The position numbers were made by a program, and so were the translations under genes. From SVTX01 sp964526505 (lineage in GTDB: Bacteria; Bacillota; Clostridia; Oscillospirales; CAG-272): 60,791 nucleotides of DNA. The stretch lies in contig CAZGJC010000006.1 of NCBI GenBank assembly GCA_964526505.1, positions 1 to 60,791 of the forward strand, in the 5' to 3' direction. Each line of letters begins with the position of its first letter. Within the stretch, counting starts at the first letter, position 1. Of this stretch, positions 49,831 through 57,046 are shown one piece after another. The notes beneath the pieces are model-generated. The model was given only the letters and a program-made list of their open reading frames with translations, was not told the DNA's origin and searched no databases.

Positions 49831-50880
49831 TCAGTCGGCAACTACCGTGTACCAGTCGCCATTCTGTACTACGTGATAACCGTCTGCTATAACGCTTTCG
49901 GGTTCGGAACCGACAGGTCCTGTGTAAGAACAATCGGCAGGGTTGAACTTGTAGAATGTTCCGCCTTTAACGACTATCTTAGCACCGGTGTTATCTTTGC
50001 AGTTGAGCGTCCAGTTGTATTGATTGTAAAGGTTTTCGGTCTTGAACACACCGCCTTCAATCGTAATTGTCGCTCCGTCAGTTGCGAAAATAACCGCATT
50101 GCCCTTGCCGTTTGCGTCCGCACCGACAGTGAATTCACCGCCCTTGATTGTAACGTTTGCACCATTGGAAGCCTTTACGGAAGAGTAGTCTCCACCTTCT
50201 CCGCCGTCAAACAAACCGCCTACGATAGTAACGTTTGTGTCCTCACCTGTAACGTAGAGTGCGGGACCCTTTGTATCTGTCGCTTTCAACGTAACACCGG
50301 TAGAGATAACGTGCGTACCGGATGTGATTTCTTTGCCGGATGTAAGAATTTCGGTGTACTTGTTATACTGCTCTGCCTTAACCGTAATTCCGAGACCCGT
50401 GATTGTGAGGTTCTGGTATTCGTTGCCGGCATCTTCGCTCACGTGAGCTCTGATGTAGAGAAGTTCGCTTGTTGCACCCTCTTCAAGTGCGGAAGCGTAT
50501 GTGTTGAGTGCAACTGTCTTGCCGTCTGCGTCAACAACGTCGAAGATAATAACGTCAAGAAGATCGGCGTCGCCCTCAATACCCGTGAGAATTATCTCAT
50601 ATTTGAGTTTGAGATTGCCTGCATTCTTAACTGCAAAACCTTCGGTTGTGTAAGTTGCACCGGGTTGCCAGTTTTCTGCGGCGTCAAACGAAATAGCGTT
50701 CTGTATCTCGTTTCCGTCAGCGTCTACGATTTGTACTTTAAGCGTACCTGTTTGAATGGTGTTTACGCCTACCGATGCGGAACTTGTAAACCAAGCAAAC
50801 GTTGTACCGATAAGCATTGTTGTGCAAAGAACTACCGCAAGTACGCTGGCTGTCAATGCACGTCTGATTGATTTTGTCAT
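49831..50880 (-). CDS. SipW-type secreted protein with beta-helix C-terminus
   Basis: 349 residues from the ATG at 50880 (AGGAGG upstream). Signal region KSIRRALTASVLAVVLCTTM then LIGTTFAWFTSSASVGVNTI, a classic SipW/TasA-type N-terminus. Residues to about 180 look like a TasA/camelysin domain (DAEGNEIQNAISFD-like, YNTEGF). The C-terminal half is pectate-lyase-like: NVTIVGGLFDGGEGGDYSSV, NVTIKGGEFTVG, TITIEGGVFKTE and KIVVKGGTFYKF. It may combine a fibre subunit with a sugar-binding helix. Last gene of the operon. Confidence 0.82.
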   Translation of the reverse strand: MTKSIRRALTASVLAVVLCTTMLIGTTFAWFTSSASVGVNTIQTGTLKVQIVDADGNEIQNAISFDAAENWQPGATYTTEGFAVKNAGNLKLKYEIILTGIEGDADLLDVIIFDVVDADGKTVALNTYASALEEGATSELLYIRAHVSEDAGNEYQNLTITGLGITVKAEQYNKYTEILTSGKEITSGTHVISTGVTLKATDTKGPALYVTGEDTNVTIVGGLFDGGEGGDYSSVKASNGANVTIKGGEFTVGADANGKGNAVIFATDGATITIEGGVFKTENLYNQYNWTLNCKDNTGAKIVVKGGTFYKFNPADCSYTGPVGSEPESVIADGYHVVQNGDWYTVVAD

Positions 50881-50954
50881 AATTGTTTCCTCCTTTTGCG
50901 TAATGACATATCTATGTAAGCGTGTCTGCGACACGATTACGTCAAATCCTCGAC

Positions 50955-51728
50955 TCAATCCTCATTTGAGCCTTGCTCTTCGGATTTCTCGGCATTTTCG
51001 GAAACACCGTTGTCTACCTCTGCCACCGTGTTCCCGTCCTTTTTGCCACTGCTGTCCGACGCCCCCTGACCGCTGAGTTGTGCTTTAAGTTCCAGAAGTT
51101 CAGCCATCATTCGCTGAGCCTCTGCACGTTCCGCTTCGATTTCACTGCGTTCTGCGTCGATCTCTGCCTTCTGCTCGGACTTGTATTTCTTGAAAAGTCT
51201 TATGCACCTTATCCCCTCCGAAAGTATAAGAATAAGGAAAGGCACCAAAATACAAATTATATATCCATGCGTGGTTTTTACAAATTCGAAAAATTTACCG
51301 ATTTTCGGAATATGTGATTTGTATTTTCCGATAACGTAAGGATAAGTAACAACCTTCTCGTCGTCCGTGTCAGTCGTTGTACCGTATGTGATAAATCCTG
51401 CCTGACCGTCCTCCGTTACCGTCTTTTTTCGTATTTTGTGAGTCACCGTCTCACCGAAATTCTCGGTGTTCTGCGATATGTATGCGATAATGTCTCCCTC
51501 GTCAAGCGTCTCGGGGTCAACGTCCTCTATAAGAACCAAGTCCCCTGCCGCAAAATCGGTTTTCTTCATCGAATCCGAAAGAACTATGTACGCTCTGTAC
51601 CCGAAAATGCTTCGATCGGAACGATTAAAAGTCGAAACGGATACTATGGTGAATACCATCATACAAACCGCAACCGCAACAATACCCCATACGATAATCT
51701 TTTTTGCGATATTTAAAGTTTTTTTCAT
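50955..51728 (-). CDS. SipW-like ER-type signal peptidase I with coiled-coil tail
   Basis: 257 residues. Membrane segment at about 12-33; catalytic Ser53 in YIVLSDSMKKT and His97 in TVTHKIRKK, so it is the Ser/His ER type. A second membrane segment (YIICILVPFLILILSEGIRC, about 155-175) is followed by a cytoplasmic tail of about 80 residues that starts as a charged coiled coil (EIDAERSEIEAERAEAQRMM) and ends in an acidic disordered part. The coiled coil is not part of normal SipW and may link it to another protein. It lies between two presumed substrates. Confidence 0.83.
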   Translation of the reverse strand: MKKTLNIAKKIIVWGIVAVAVCMMVFTIVSVSTFNRSDRSIFGYRAYIVLSDSMKKTDFAAGDLVLIEDVDPETLDEGDIIAYISQNTENFGETVTHKIRKKTVTEDGQAGFITYGTTTDTDDEKVVTYPYVIGKYKSHIPKIGKFFEFVKTTHGYIICILVPFLILILSEGIRCIRLFKKYKSEQKAEIDAERSEIEAERAEAQRMMAELLELKAQLSGQGASDSSGKKDGNTVAEVDNGVSENAEKSEEQGSNED

Positions 51729-51748
51729 TGTAAAGGTTCGCTTTGCTT

Positions 51749-52294
51749 TTATTCGAACGATTTGTTCGGATTATTTTTCGTCTGTACAGCGTCCGCACAA
51801 ACCGTAAAGTTCAAATCAAGCGATTGAACTTCGTTTCCGCTTTCCTCTGAAATAAGAAACGATATTTTAAAGTTTTTCTTCTCACCGGCTAAAAGTACGT
51901 CGTCCGCCGCTTGTACGTTTTCTTTTGTAAACTCATTTGCCAAAGAAGTGTAAAGCACACGGTCTCCGTCTTTAACGGTAACTATAATCTTGTTTGAAAG
52001 ACCACCTTTAATTTCATCGAAATAAATTTTGTAGTATACGTTGTCAGTCGATTTGTTTTCGATGAAAAACTCTTTTTCTATCTCAACCCCGGGTTCAAGA
52101 TCCATATCTTTCGACTGTATAATGGACTTTCCGTCGTTCAGATTTATTTCTACCGTACCCGTTCCGAATATACCTCCGTCAACGGATACTGCGGAATATA
52201 CGAGGGCTATCGTGGTAATAACAAGACAAACGGCGATAATTATAATGGTAATAATACCGCCGGTAAGACGCCTTGCGGTTTTCGAATTACTCAT
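51749..52294 (-). CDS. SipW-locus secreted or anchored protein
   Basis: 181 residues. One N-terminal hydrophobic segment (GGIITIIIIAVCLVITTIAL, residues about 12-32) followed by VYSAVSVDGGIFGTGTVEI, then a beta-rich domain (IEKEFFIENKSTDNVYYKIY, EESGNEVQSLDLNFTVCADA). The ESGNEVQSLDL block resembles that of the neighbouring proteins (DAGNEYQNLTI, SAGNEYQGLTS), so it is a camelysin-like member. It overlaps the gene upstream by 8 bases. Confidence 0.72.
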   Translation of the reverse strand: MSNSKTARRLTGGIITIIIIAVCLVITTIALVYSAVSVDGGIFGTGTVEINLNDGKSIIQSKDMDLEPGVEIEKEFFIENKSTDNVYYKIYFDEIKGGLSNKIIVTVKDGDRVLYTSLANEFTKENVQAADDVLLAGEKKNFKISFLISEESGNEVQSLDLNFTVCADAVQTKNNPNKSFE

Positions 52295-53159
52295 CTTCCT
52301 TATCTCTCCTTCGTTTTATTATAATAAATATGATAAACGCACACACGCCAACCGATAAAACCACACCTGCAATAATCAAAGCGTTGCTCGTATTGCATCC
52401 GCTTGAAGGATTCTCGGGAGTTGTGGGTTCAGTCGGAGTTGTCGGCTTTACGTTGCCCGTGTTTTCCTCACCCTCCGTCGGTTTCTCAGATCCCGTCGGA
52501 ACTTCCGGTGTCAGCGAACTCTCGTCGGATACCGACCATTCAAGGTCAAGCCTCGATGTAAGTCCCTGATATTCGTTGCCTGCCGACGTATCCATAGATA
52601 TCGTCATCTCCATCGTAACCGTATCGGTCGCAATTCCGTCGTGTGTAAGTTTGTGTGTGATTTTGCTCGGCATATTTATGAGTTTTCCCTCATAAAGTAC
52701 GTCTCCGCTTTCACGCACAATAAGTTTTGCGTCAAGGACGCCCGACAAAAGTATCCCGTCCACGGGAATTTTCGAAGATAAGTTTACCGTTACCTCATTT
52801 TTATAAGACACGTCAAGACAGTAAATTTTAGTCTCAGTGTCACCGGGAAACATATTCTTCATTTCAAACGCCGTGTTGTATTCGGCATTTTTGTTGTTAA
52901 GACTTATCGAAACTCTTCCGCTGTCGTCAAAATCTCCGGACAAAAGCATAATACTGCCTGCCCTGCCAACGCTTTGAGTTACGATACCGTCCTTGGGGGT
53001 TATGCTGTTGTTTGGTACCTCATCCGTATCTTTATTTGACCCGGATGCGTGTTTGTAAATAATATTGCCGACAAGGGCGAAAACAGATATAAACAGTAAT
53101 ACGGATAAAACAATTATCGTAACCTTTATCGCTTTGTTGCTTTTACGCTCGTCAGACAT
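52287..53159 (-). CDS. Surface protein with N- and C-terminal membrane segments, second SipW locus
   Basis: 290 residues from the ATG at 53159, with AAGGAG about 9 bases upstream; the longer start would place that site inside the gene. N-terminal segment VTIIVLSVLLFISVFALVGN, then a beta-rich ectodomain (ITHKLTHDGIATDTVTMEMT, DTSAGNEYQGLTSRLDLEWS), a T/P/E linker (GNVKPTTPTEPTTPENPSSG) and a C-terminal segment ALIIAGVVLSVGVCAFIIFI with KRRRDKEDE. This layout resembles a sortase-free anchored pilin or adhesin. It is the first gene after the G8-tract promoter. Confidence 0.75.
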   Translation of the reverse strand: MSDERKSNKAIKVTIIVLSVLLFISVFALVGNIIYKHASGSNKDTDEVPNNSITPKDGIVTQSVGRAGSIMLLSGDFDDSGRVSISLNNKNAEYNTAFEMKNMFPGDTETKIYCLDVSYKNEVTVNLSSKIPVDGILLSGVLDAKLIVRESGDVLYEGKLINMPSKITHKLTHDGIATDTVTMEMTISMDTSAGNEYQGLTSRLDLEWSVSDESSLTPEVPTGSEKPTEGEENTGNVKPTTPTEPTTPENPSSGCNTSNALIIAGVVLSVGVCAFIIFIIIKRRRDKEDE

Positions 53160-53327
53160 ATCATCACTCTCCTTCCGATTTTCCAAATCAAATGGCTACC
53201 TCACGCCCTCATAAATATTTTAGCAAATTTGTACTTGCGTGTCAATAGTTTACGTATAAAAAGTGACCGCCGAAAAGTCGGTGCGATATATTATCGTAAA
53301 TTGTGCAATATAATTAACGTTTAAAAT

Positions 53328-53355
53328 ATTATACCCCCCCCGAACAAATTGTCAA
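53328..53355 (-). promoter_or_regulatory. Sigma-A promoter with a G8 tract in its spacer
   Basis: Minus strand: TTGACA (complement of 53350-53355) and TATAAT (complement of 53328-53333), both consensus, separated by 16 bases, of which eight are G (C on the plus strand, 53334-53341). One more G would give the optimal 17-base spacer. This is the layout of phase-variable promoters. Confidence 0.85.
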
Positions 53356-53418
53356 TACACTTTTTACAATTTATATGATTTCTCATCAAAATATATTATC
53401 AAACTCTCACTCGAAAAA

Positions 53419-53447
53419 TTGACAAATTCGCTCCGCTGTTGTATAAT
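53419..53447 (+). promoter_or_regulatory. Sigma-A promoter of the ThuA-domain gene
   Basis: TTGACA (53419-53424) and TATAAT (53442-53447), 17-base spacer, consensus. It diverges from the phase-variable promoter. Confidence 0.88.
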
Positions 53448-53554
53448 GTTGTTGACGCAAAACATTTGCAAATCAAGAAAAATTATGCAAATAAAGACGC
53501 ACGTGTAAAAAACTTGCAACGTCCGAAAATACACGTAAAAGGAAAGGCGTAAAA

Positions 53555-54298
53555 ATGAAAAAAATAAGAGTAACCGTGTGGAATGAGTTCCGCCATGAAA
53601 AAAACGAACCGTCCGTAAAAGCCATTTATCCCGACGGTCTCCATGCAATAATAAAAGAATTTCTCGATAAGACAGGGGAAATGGAAGTAACTCTCGCCGC
53701 TCTCGACGACCCATGCCAAGGTCTCCCCGATAGCCTGCTTGATAACACCGACGTGCTTGTTTGGTGGGGACATATGGCACACCACGAAGTAAGCGACGAA
53801 CTCGTTGGCAAAATACAAAAGCGTGTATATATGGGCAAAATGGGATTTATCGCCCTTCACTCCGCTCATCACTCAAAACCTTTTAAGGCGATAGTCGGAA
53901 CAAACGGTAACCTTTCTTGGGGACGTGACCAAAAAGAAGTCGTGTGGAACCTTATGCCGTCTCATCCCATATCGGCAGGTATCCCCGATCACTTTACGCT
54001 TGACTGCGAAGAACTCTATTGCGAACCGTTCTATATTCCGCACCCCGACCAACTTGTGTTCGGCGGTTGGTACGAAGACGGCTATATCTTCCGTAGCGGT
54101 TGTTGCTTTTTGCGTGGTGCAGGTAAAGTGTTCTATTTCCAACCCGGACACGAATATTGTCGCTCCTTGTATAATGAATACGTACAAAAAATCATCACCA
54201 ATGCGGTTTATTGGGCAAAACCCAACGATATCGTATACGATATCCCCGACGGTTGCCCCGAAGTCACGTCTAAAATAACCGACGAATTCAATTCATAA
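53555..54298 (+). CDS. ThuA-domain protein (trehalose utilisation-like)
   Basis: 247 residues, no signal peptide. The ThuA fold of the class I glutamine amidotransferase type is recognised by MKKIRVTVWNEFRHEKNEPS, GLHAIIKEFLDKTGEMEVTL, NTDVLVWWGHMAHHEVSDEL, and the His-rich IALHSAHHSKPFKAIVGTNG. Later YIFRSGCCFLRGAGKVFYFQ and PGHEYCRSLYNEY are typical. In rhizobia ThuA belongs to trehalose/maltitol/sucrose use; the exact substrate here is unknown. AAAGGAAAGG lies before the ATG. It stands alone between its own promoter and terminator. Confidence 0.87.
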   Translation: MKKIRVTVWNEFRHEKNEPSVKAIYPDGLHAIIKEFLDKTGEMEVTLAALDDPCQGLPDSLLDNTDVLVWWGHMAHHEVSDELVGKIQKRVYMGKMGFIALHSAHHSKPFKAIVGTNGNLSWGRDQKEVVWNLMPSHPISAGIPDHFTLDCEELYCEPFYIPHPDQLVFGGWYEDGYIFRSGCCFLRGAGKVFYFQPGHEYCRSLYNEYVQKIITNAVYWAKPNDIVYDIPDGCPEVTSKITDEFNS

Positions 54299-54323
54299 TT
54301 CATAATTTAAAAATCATAATTGT

Positions 54324-54388
54324 AAAGCCTCTCCGCTATCGGACAAACCCGTAAAAACGTGCTGTTCGACGTGTGGTGAGGCTTTTTT
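54324..54388 (+). terminator. Terminator after the ThuA gene
   Basis: AAAGCCTCTCC and GGTGAGGCTTT (54324-54334 and 54375-54385) pair with one mismatch around a loop of about 40 bases, followed by TTTTTT. The following spacer to 54518 holds two direct copies of GTCGATTG (54400-54420 region). Confidence 0.6.
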
Positions 54389-54518
54389 GTGGCAAATCGT
54401 CGATTGTCGCCGTCGATTGCCGACGTAAAACCACACGTTGGTAAAAATTGGATATTTTTTACATTTGCCGTCTCCAAACTTTGTTAAAACTCACATTTGG
54501 GATTTTTTGGAAATAATA

Positions 54519-54547
54519 TTGCAAAAATTTCCAATTTATGGTATCAT
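54519..54547 (+). promoter_or_regulatory. Promoter of spo0A
   Basis: TTGCAA (54519-54524) and TATCAT (54542-54547) with 17 bases between, 45 bases before the start codon. The -10 differs from consensus at one base. A sigma-H type promoter was not recognised. Confidence 0.6.
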
Positions 54548-54591
54548 AATACTGCAAACAATCAAAAAACTTTACAGGAGGATACAACAAA

Positions 54592-55377
54592 GTGGAATAC
54601 ACAACAAAAATACTTATCGCCGACGAAAATAACTCACAAAGAAACTTAATAAGAGACGCAATCTCACGTGCAGGCTGTCGATATATCGACGAAGCCACAA
54701 ACGGCGAAGACGCTCTCGCACTCATCAGCCGTATACACCCGGATGTGCTTATAGCCGACGTCTGGCTGTCCAAACTTGACGGACTCTCCCTTGTTCGCAG
54801 TGTAAAATCAAGCAAAGATAAGTCTCCCATAATTATCATGACCTCACCTGTTTCCAATCAAAATATATTTGTTCAGTCTCTTGAAGCAGGTGCGGATTTG
54901 TGCCTTATCAAACCCGTAAATACGGTAAACCTTATTCAAAATATCGAAAATCTGCTCAAAAAGAGAAAGAACGCAGTCAGTACATCCGAATTTTATGCAA
55001 CGCCCGGGACGTCGGATGATACTCCCGATATAGAAGCACAGGTCACACGTATTATACATCAAATCGGCGTACCGGCACATATAAAGGGATATCAATATCT
55101 CAGAACGGCAATTTTGCTCACAATAAAAGACAGCGACGTCATAAACTCCGTCACAAAAGTCCTCTATCCGTCCGTGGCGAAAAAATATGCGACCACCACA
55201 AGCCGTGTCGAAAGAGCGATACGCCACGCAATAGAAGTTGCGTGGGACAGAGGCGACGTCGATACACTTAATTCCTATTTCGGCTATACAATCCAGAATA
55301 ACAGAGGTAAACCCACAAACTCCGAATTTATAGCAATGATAGCCGATAACCTCCGACTCAAATATAAACTTTATTGA
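54592..55377 (+). CDS. spo0A: Sporulation response regulator Spo0A
   Basis: 261 residues; GTG start with AGGAGG 10 bases upstream. Receiver domain: acidic pair DE (11-12), phosphorylated Asp56 in LIADVWLSKLDGLSLV, and K in LIKPVN. The C-terminal Spo0A domain, found only in spore-former lineages, is clear: VTRIIHQIGVPAHIKGYQYL, VTKVLYPSVAKKYATTTSRV, ERAIRHAIEVAWDRGD and the last block SEFIAMIADNLRLKYK. Spo0A is the master switch of sporulation and also controls biofilm genes in Bacillus, which is of interest given the TasA-like loci here. It has its own promoter. Confidence 0.96.
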   Translation: MEYTTKILIADENNSQRNLIRDAISRAGCRYIDEATNGEDALALISRIHPDVLIADVWLSKLDGLSLVRSVKSSKDKSPIIIMTSPVSNQNIFVQSLEAGADLCLIKPVNTVNLIQNIENLLKKRKNAVSTSEFYATPGTSDDTPDIEAQVTRIIHQIGVPAHIKGYQYLRTAILLTIKDSDVINSVTKVLYPSVAKKYATTTSRVERAIRHAIEVAWDRGDVDTLNSYFGYTIQNNRGKPTNSEFIAMIADNLRLKYKLY

Positions 55378-55467
55378 TTTGCTTGCCGAAATCCCGAAAA
55401 AACACAAATAAATACGCAAAAATTGATATAAAAACCGAAAATTTTGAAAAACTCTTTCCCTCTCCTA

Positions 55468-55496
55468 TTGCAATTTATCCCAAAATATGGTAATAT
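55468..55496 (+). promoter_or_regulatory. Promoter of the HAD hydrolase gene
   Basis: TTGCAA (55468-55473) and TAATAT (55491-55496) with 17 bases between, about 65 bases before the start. The rest of 55378-55467 shows nothing else. Confidence 0.55.
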
Positions 55497-55560
55497 ATAG
55501 ATGTGTCATTGTGCGAAAATGCAGTGATATTTAAATAAGAACAAAAAGAGAGTGATGTTT

Positions 55561-56424
55561 ATGGCAAAAACAACAATAGGAATTTTGTACGATTTCGATA
55601 AAACTCTTTGTACCACCGATATGCAGGAGTACGAATTTATTAAAAACCTCGGAATGGATTCAAACGACTTTTGGGGCGAAGCGTCTAAAATAACGAAAAC
55701 TCACAGCGTCGAAAAAATTCTTTCATATATGTTCTTAATGATCCGAGAATGTAAAAAAAGAGGTATTCCTATGACGGAAGAATACCTTAAATCCTGCGGA
55801 AAGAACGTCGTTCTTTTCAAGGGCGTTGCAACGTGGTTCGACCGCATAAACGAATTTGGCGAACACCTCGGCGTAAATATCGAACACTATATCATCTCCT
55901 CGGGTACTTATGAGATAATTCAGGGTACGCCAATCGCAAAATACTTCAAAAGAATATATGCGTGCAGATATATGTACGACGAAAACGGCGAGGCAATCTG
56001 GCCTGCCCTTGCAATAAATTATACGCTTAAAACACAGTATATCTATCGTATATCCAAGGGTATACTTGACGTCACCGACGATTATAACCTTAACCGCCTC
56101 CAAGACGACAGCCTCCGTAGCATAGCGTATCGTAATATGATTTATATCGGAGACGGAATGACCGATATCCCCTGTATGAAACTTGTAAAAGAACGTGGCG
56201 GAAAATCCATTGCCCTTTACGCATCCGGTAAGGGTGAAACCGTAAAACCGCTTGTTGACGATGACCGTGTAAGTTTCGTCTGCGTTGCGGACTATTCTCC
56301 CAATTCCACACTTGAAAAAATAGTCAAGATGATGATTGAGAATATGGCAGTAACCGAAAACCTTAAAACAAAAGAAGAAATGCAGCTGTCACAGTTCAGA
56401 AGAATAAACGAAAAAGATAATTGA
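55561..56424 (+). CDS. HAD-family hydrolase
   Basis: 287 residues from the ATG at 55561 (AAGAGAG upstream). Motif I DFDKTL has nucleophile Asp11 and Asp13; motif II is the serine in YIISSGTYEIIQGT; motif III/IV YIGDGMTDIPCMKLVKERGG. A helical cap of about 100 residues lies between motifs I and II. The family transfers or cleaves phosphate in the cytoplasm. The substrate is not identified; resemblance is to phosphoserine phosphatase-like members. Confidence 0.87.
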   Translation: MAKTTIGILYDFDKTLCTTDMQEYEFIKNLGMDSNDFWGEASKITKTHSVEKILSYMFLMIRECKKRGIPMTEEYLKSCGKNVVLFKGVATWFDRINEFGEHLGVNIEHYIISSGTYEIIQGTPIAKYFKRIYACRYMYDENGEAIWPALAINYTLKTQYIYRISKGILDVTDDYNLNRLQDDSLRSIAYRNMIYIGDGMTDIPCMKLVKERGGKSIALYASGKGETVKPLVDDDRVSFVCVADYSPNSTLEKIVKMMIENMAVTENLKTKEEMQLSQFRRINEKDN

Positions 56425-56434
56425 TAAAAACAAT

Positions 56435-56468
56435 GTCGGAGTACGGACTATACCGTCTCCGACTTTTT
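56435..56468. terminator. Terminator between convergent genes
   Basis: GTCGGAGTACGG pairs with CCGTCTCCGAC (56435-56463) around a short loop, followed by TTTTT. It ends the HAD gene, and the A-rich left side may also serve the DUF4830 gene. Confidence 0.8.
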
Positions 56469-56472
56469 ATTT

Positions 56473-56958
56473 TTACTTTTTCTCAAACCCGTGAACAAAT
56501 CCCTCCACGTCGGCAGAACAAATATCTCCGCCTATAACCTTGTTCTTGTAAACTATAACGTTTGCCAAAACCCTGCCGTCATAGTCCGAATAGTTTGTCA
56601 CTTCGCAAGTGTACCTTGTAACCTTCTTGTTTTTGTATTTTGAAAGGTCAAGCCCCTGCTCTCTCTGAATTTGATTGTATCCGGCAAAAACCTTGTCAAA
56701 CTCTTCCGGTATTTTCGCCTCCGCAACCTCAATTGTCTCACCGTTCACCGTCCACCCGAATTGAGACAAAAATCCCACAACGTCAGACGCACTCTTCACC
56801 TTTTCATACGTTACGTCTGTCATATCGGTTGCCCCTGCCGTTACGGAATCATCGGCAAGTGTGGGAACAAACGCAACAAGCGTTATAAGTAATGCCAAAG
56901 ATAAGCAAATAACTCCGAAAAGTTTCAGCGTCCCGGCCTTAAATGAGTATACAAACAT
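56473..56958 (-). CDS. DUF4830 domain protein, secreted or anchored
   Basis: 161 residues from the ATG at 56958 (GGAGGG 8 bases upstream). One N-terminal hydrophobic segment (LFGVICLSLALLITLVAFVP) and then a soluble domain with SASDVVGFLSQFGWTVNGET and FDKVFAGYNQIQREQGLDLS, YKNKKVTRYTCEV, as in DUF4830 proteins of Firmicutes. Role unknown; it is probably extracellular. It is downstream of the RodA-like gene, but a hairpin separates the two and covers its ribosome binding site. Confidence 0.85.
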   Translation of the reverse strand: MFVYSFKAGTLKLFGVICLSLALLITLVAFVPTLADDSVTAGATDMTDVTYEKVKSASDVVGFLSQFGWTVNGETIEVAEAKIPEEFDKVFAGYNQIQREQGLDLSKYKNKKVTRYTCEVTNYSDYDGRVLANVIVYKNKVIGGDICSADVEGFVHGFEKK

Positions 56959-56966
56959 AAAAATAG

Positions 56967-57010
56967 CCCTCCGTAAAACATTCACTACTGAATTATATTT
57001 TTACGGAGGG
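56967..57010 (-). promoter_or_regulatory. 12-bp hairpin covering the ribosome binding site of the DUF4830 gene
   Basis: CCCTCCGTAAAA (56967-56978) and TTTTACGGAGGG (56999-57010) form a perfect 12-bp inverted repeat with a 20-base loop. The right arm of the RNA contains the Shine-Dalgarno GGAGGG of the gene that starts at 56958, followed by ATTTTT. It can act as a terminator for the upstream gene or mask the ribosome binding site. Confidence 0.7.
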
Positions 57011-57046
57011 TTAAATATTACCGAAATATTCGGCATATTATAACGC

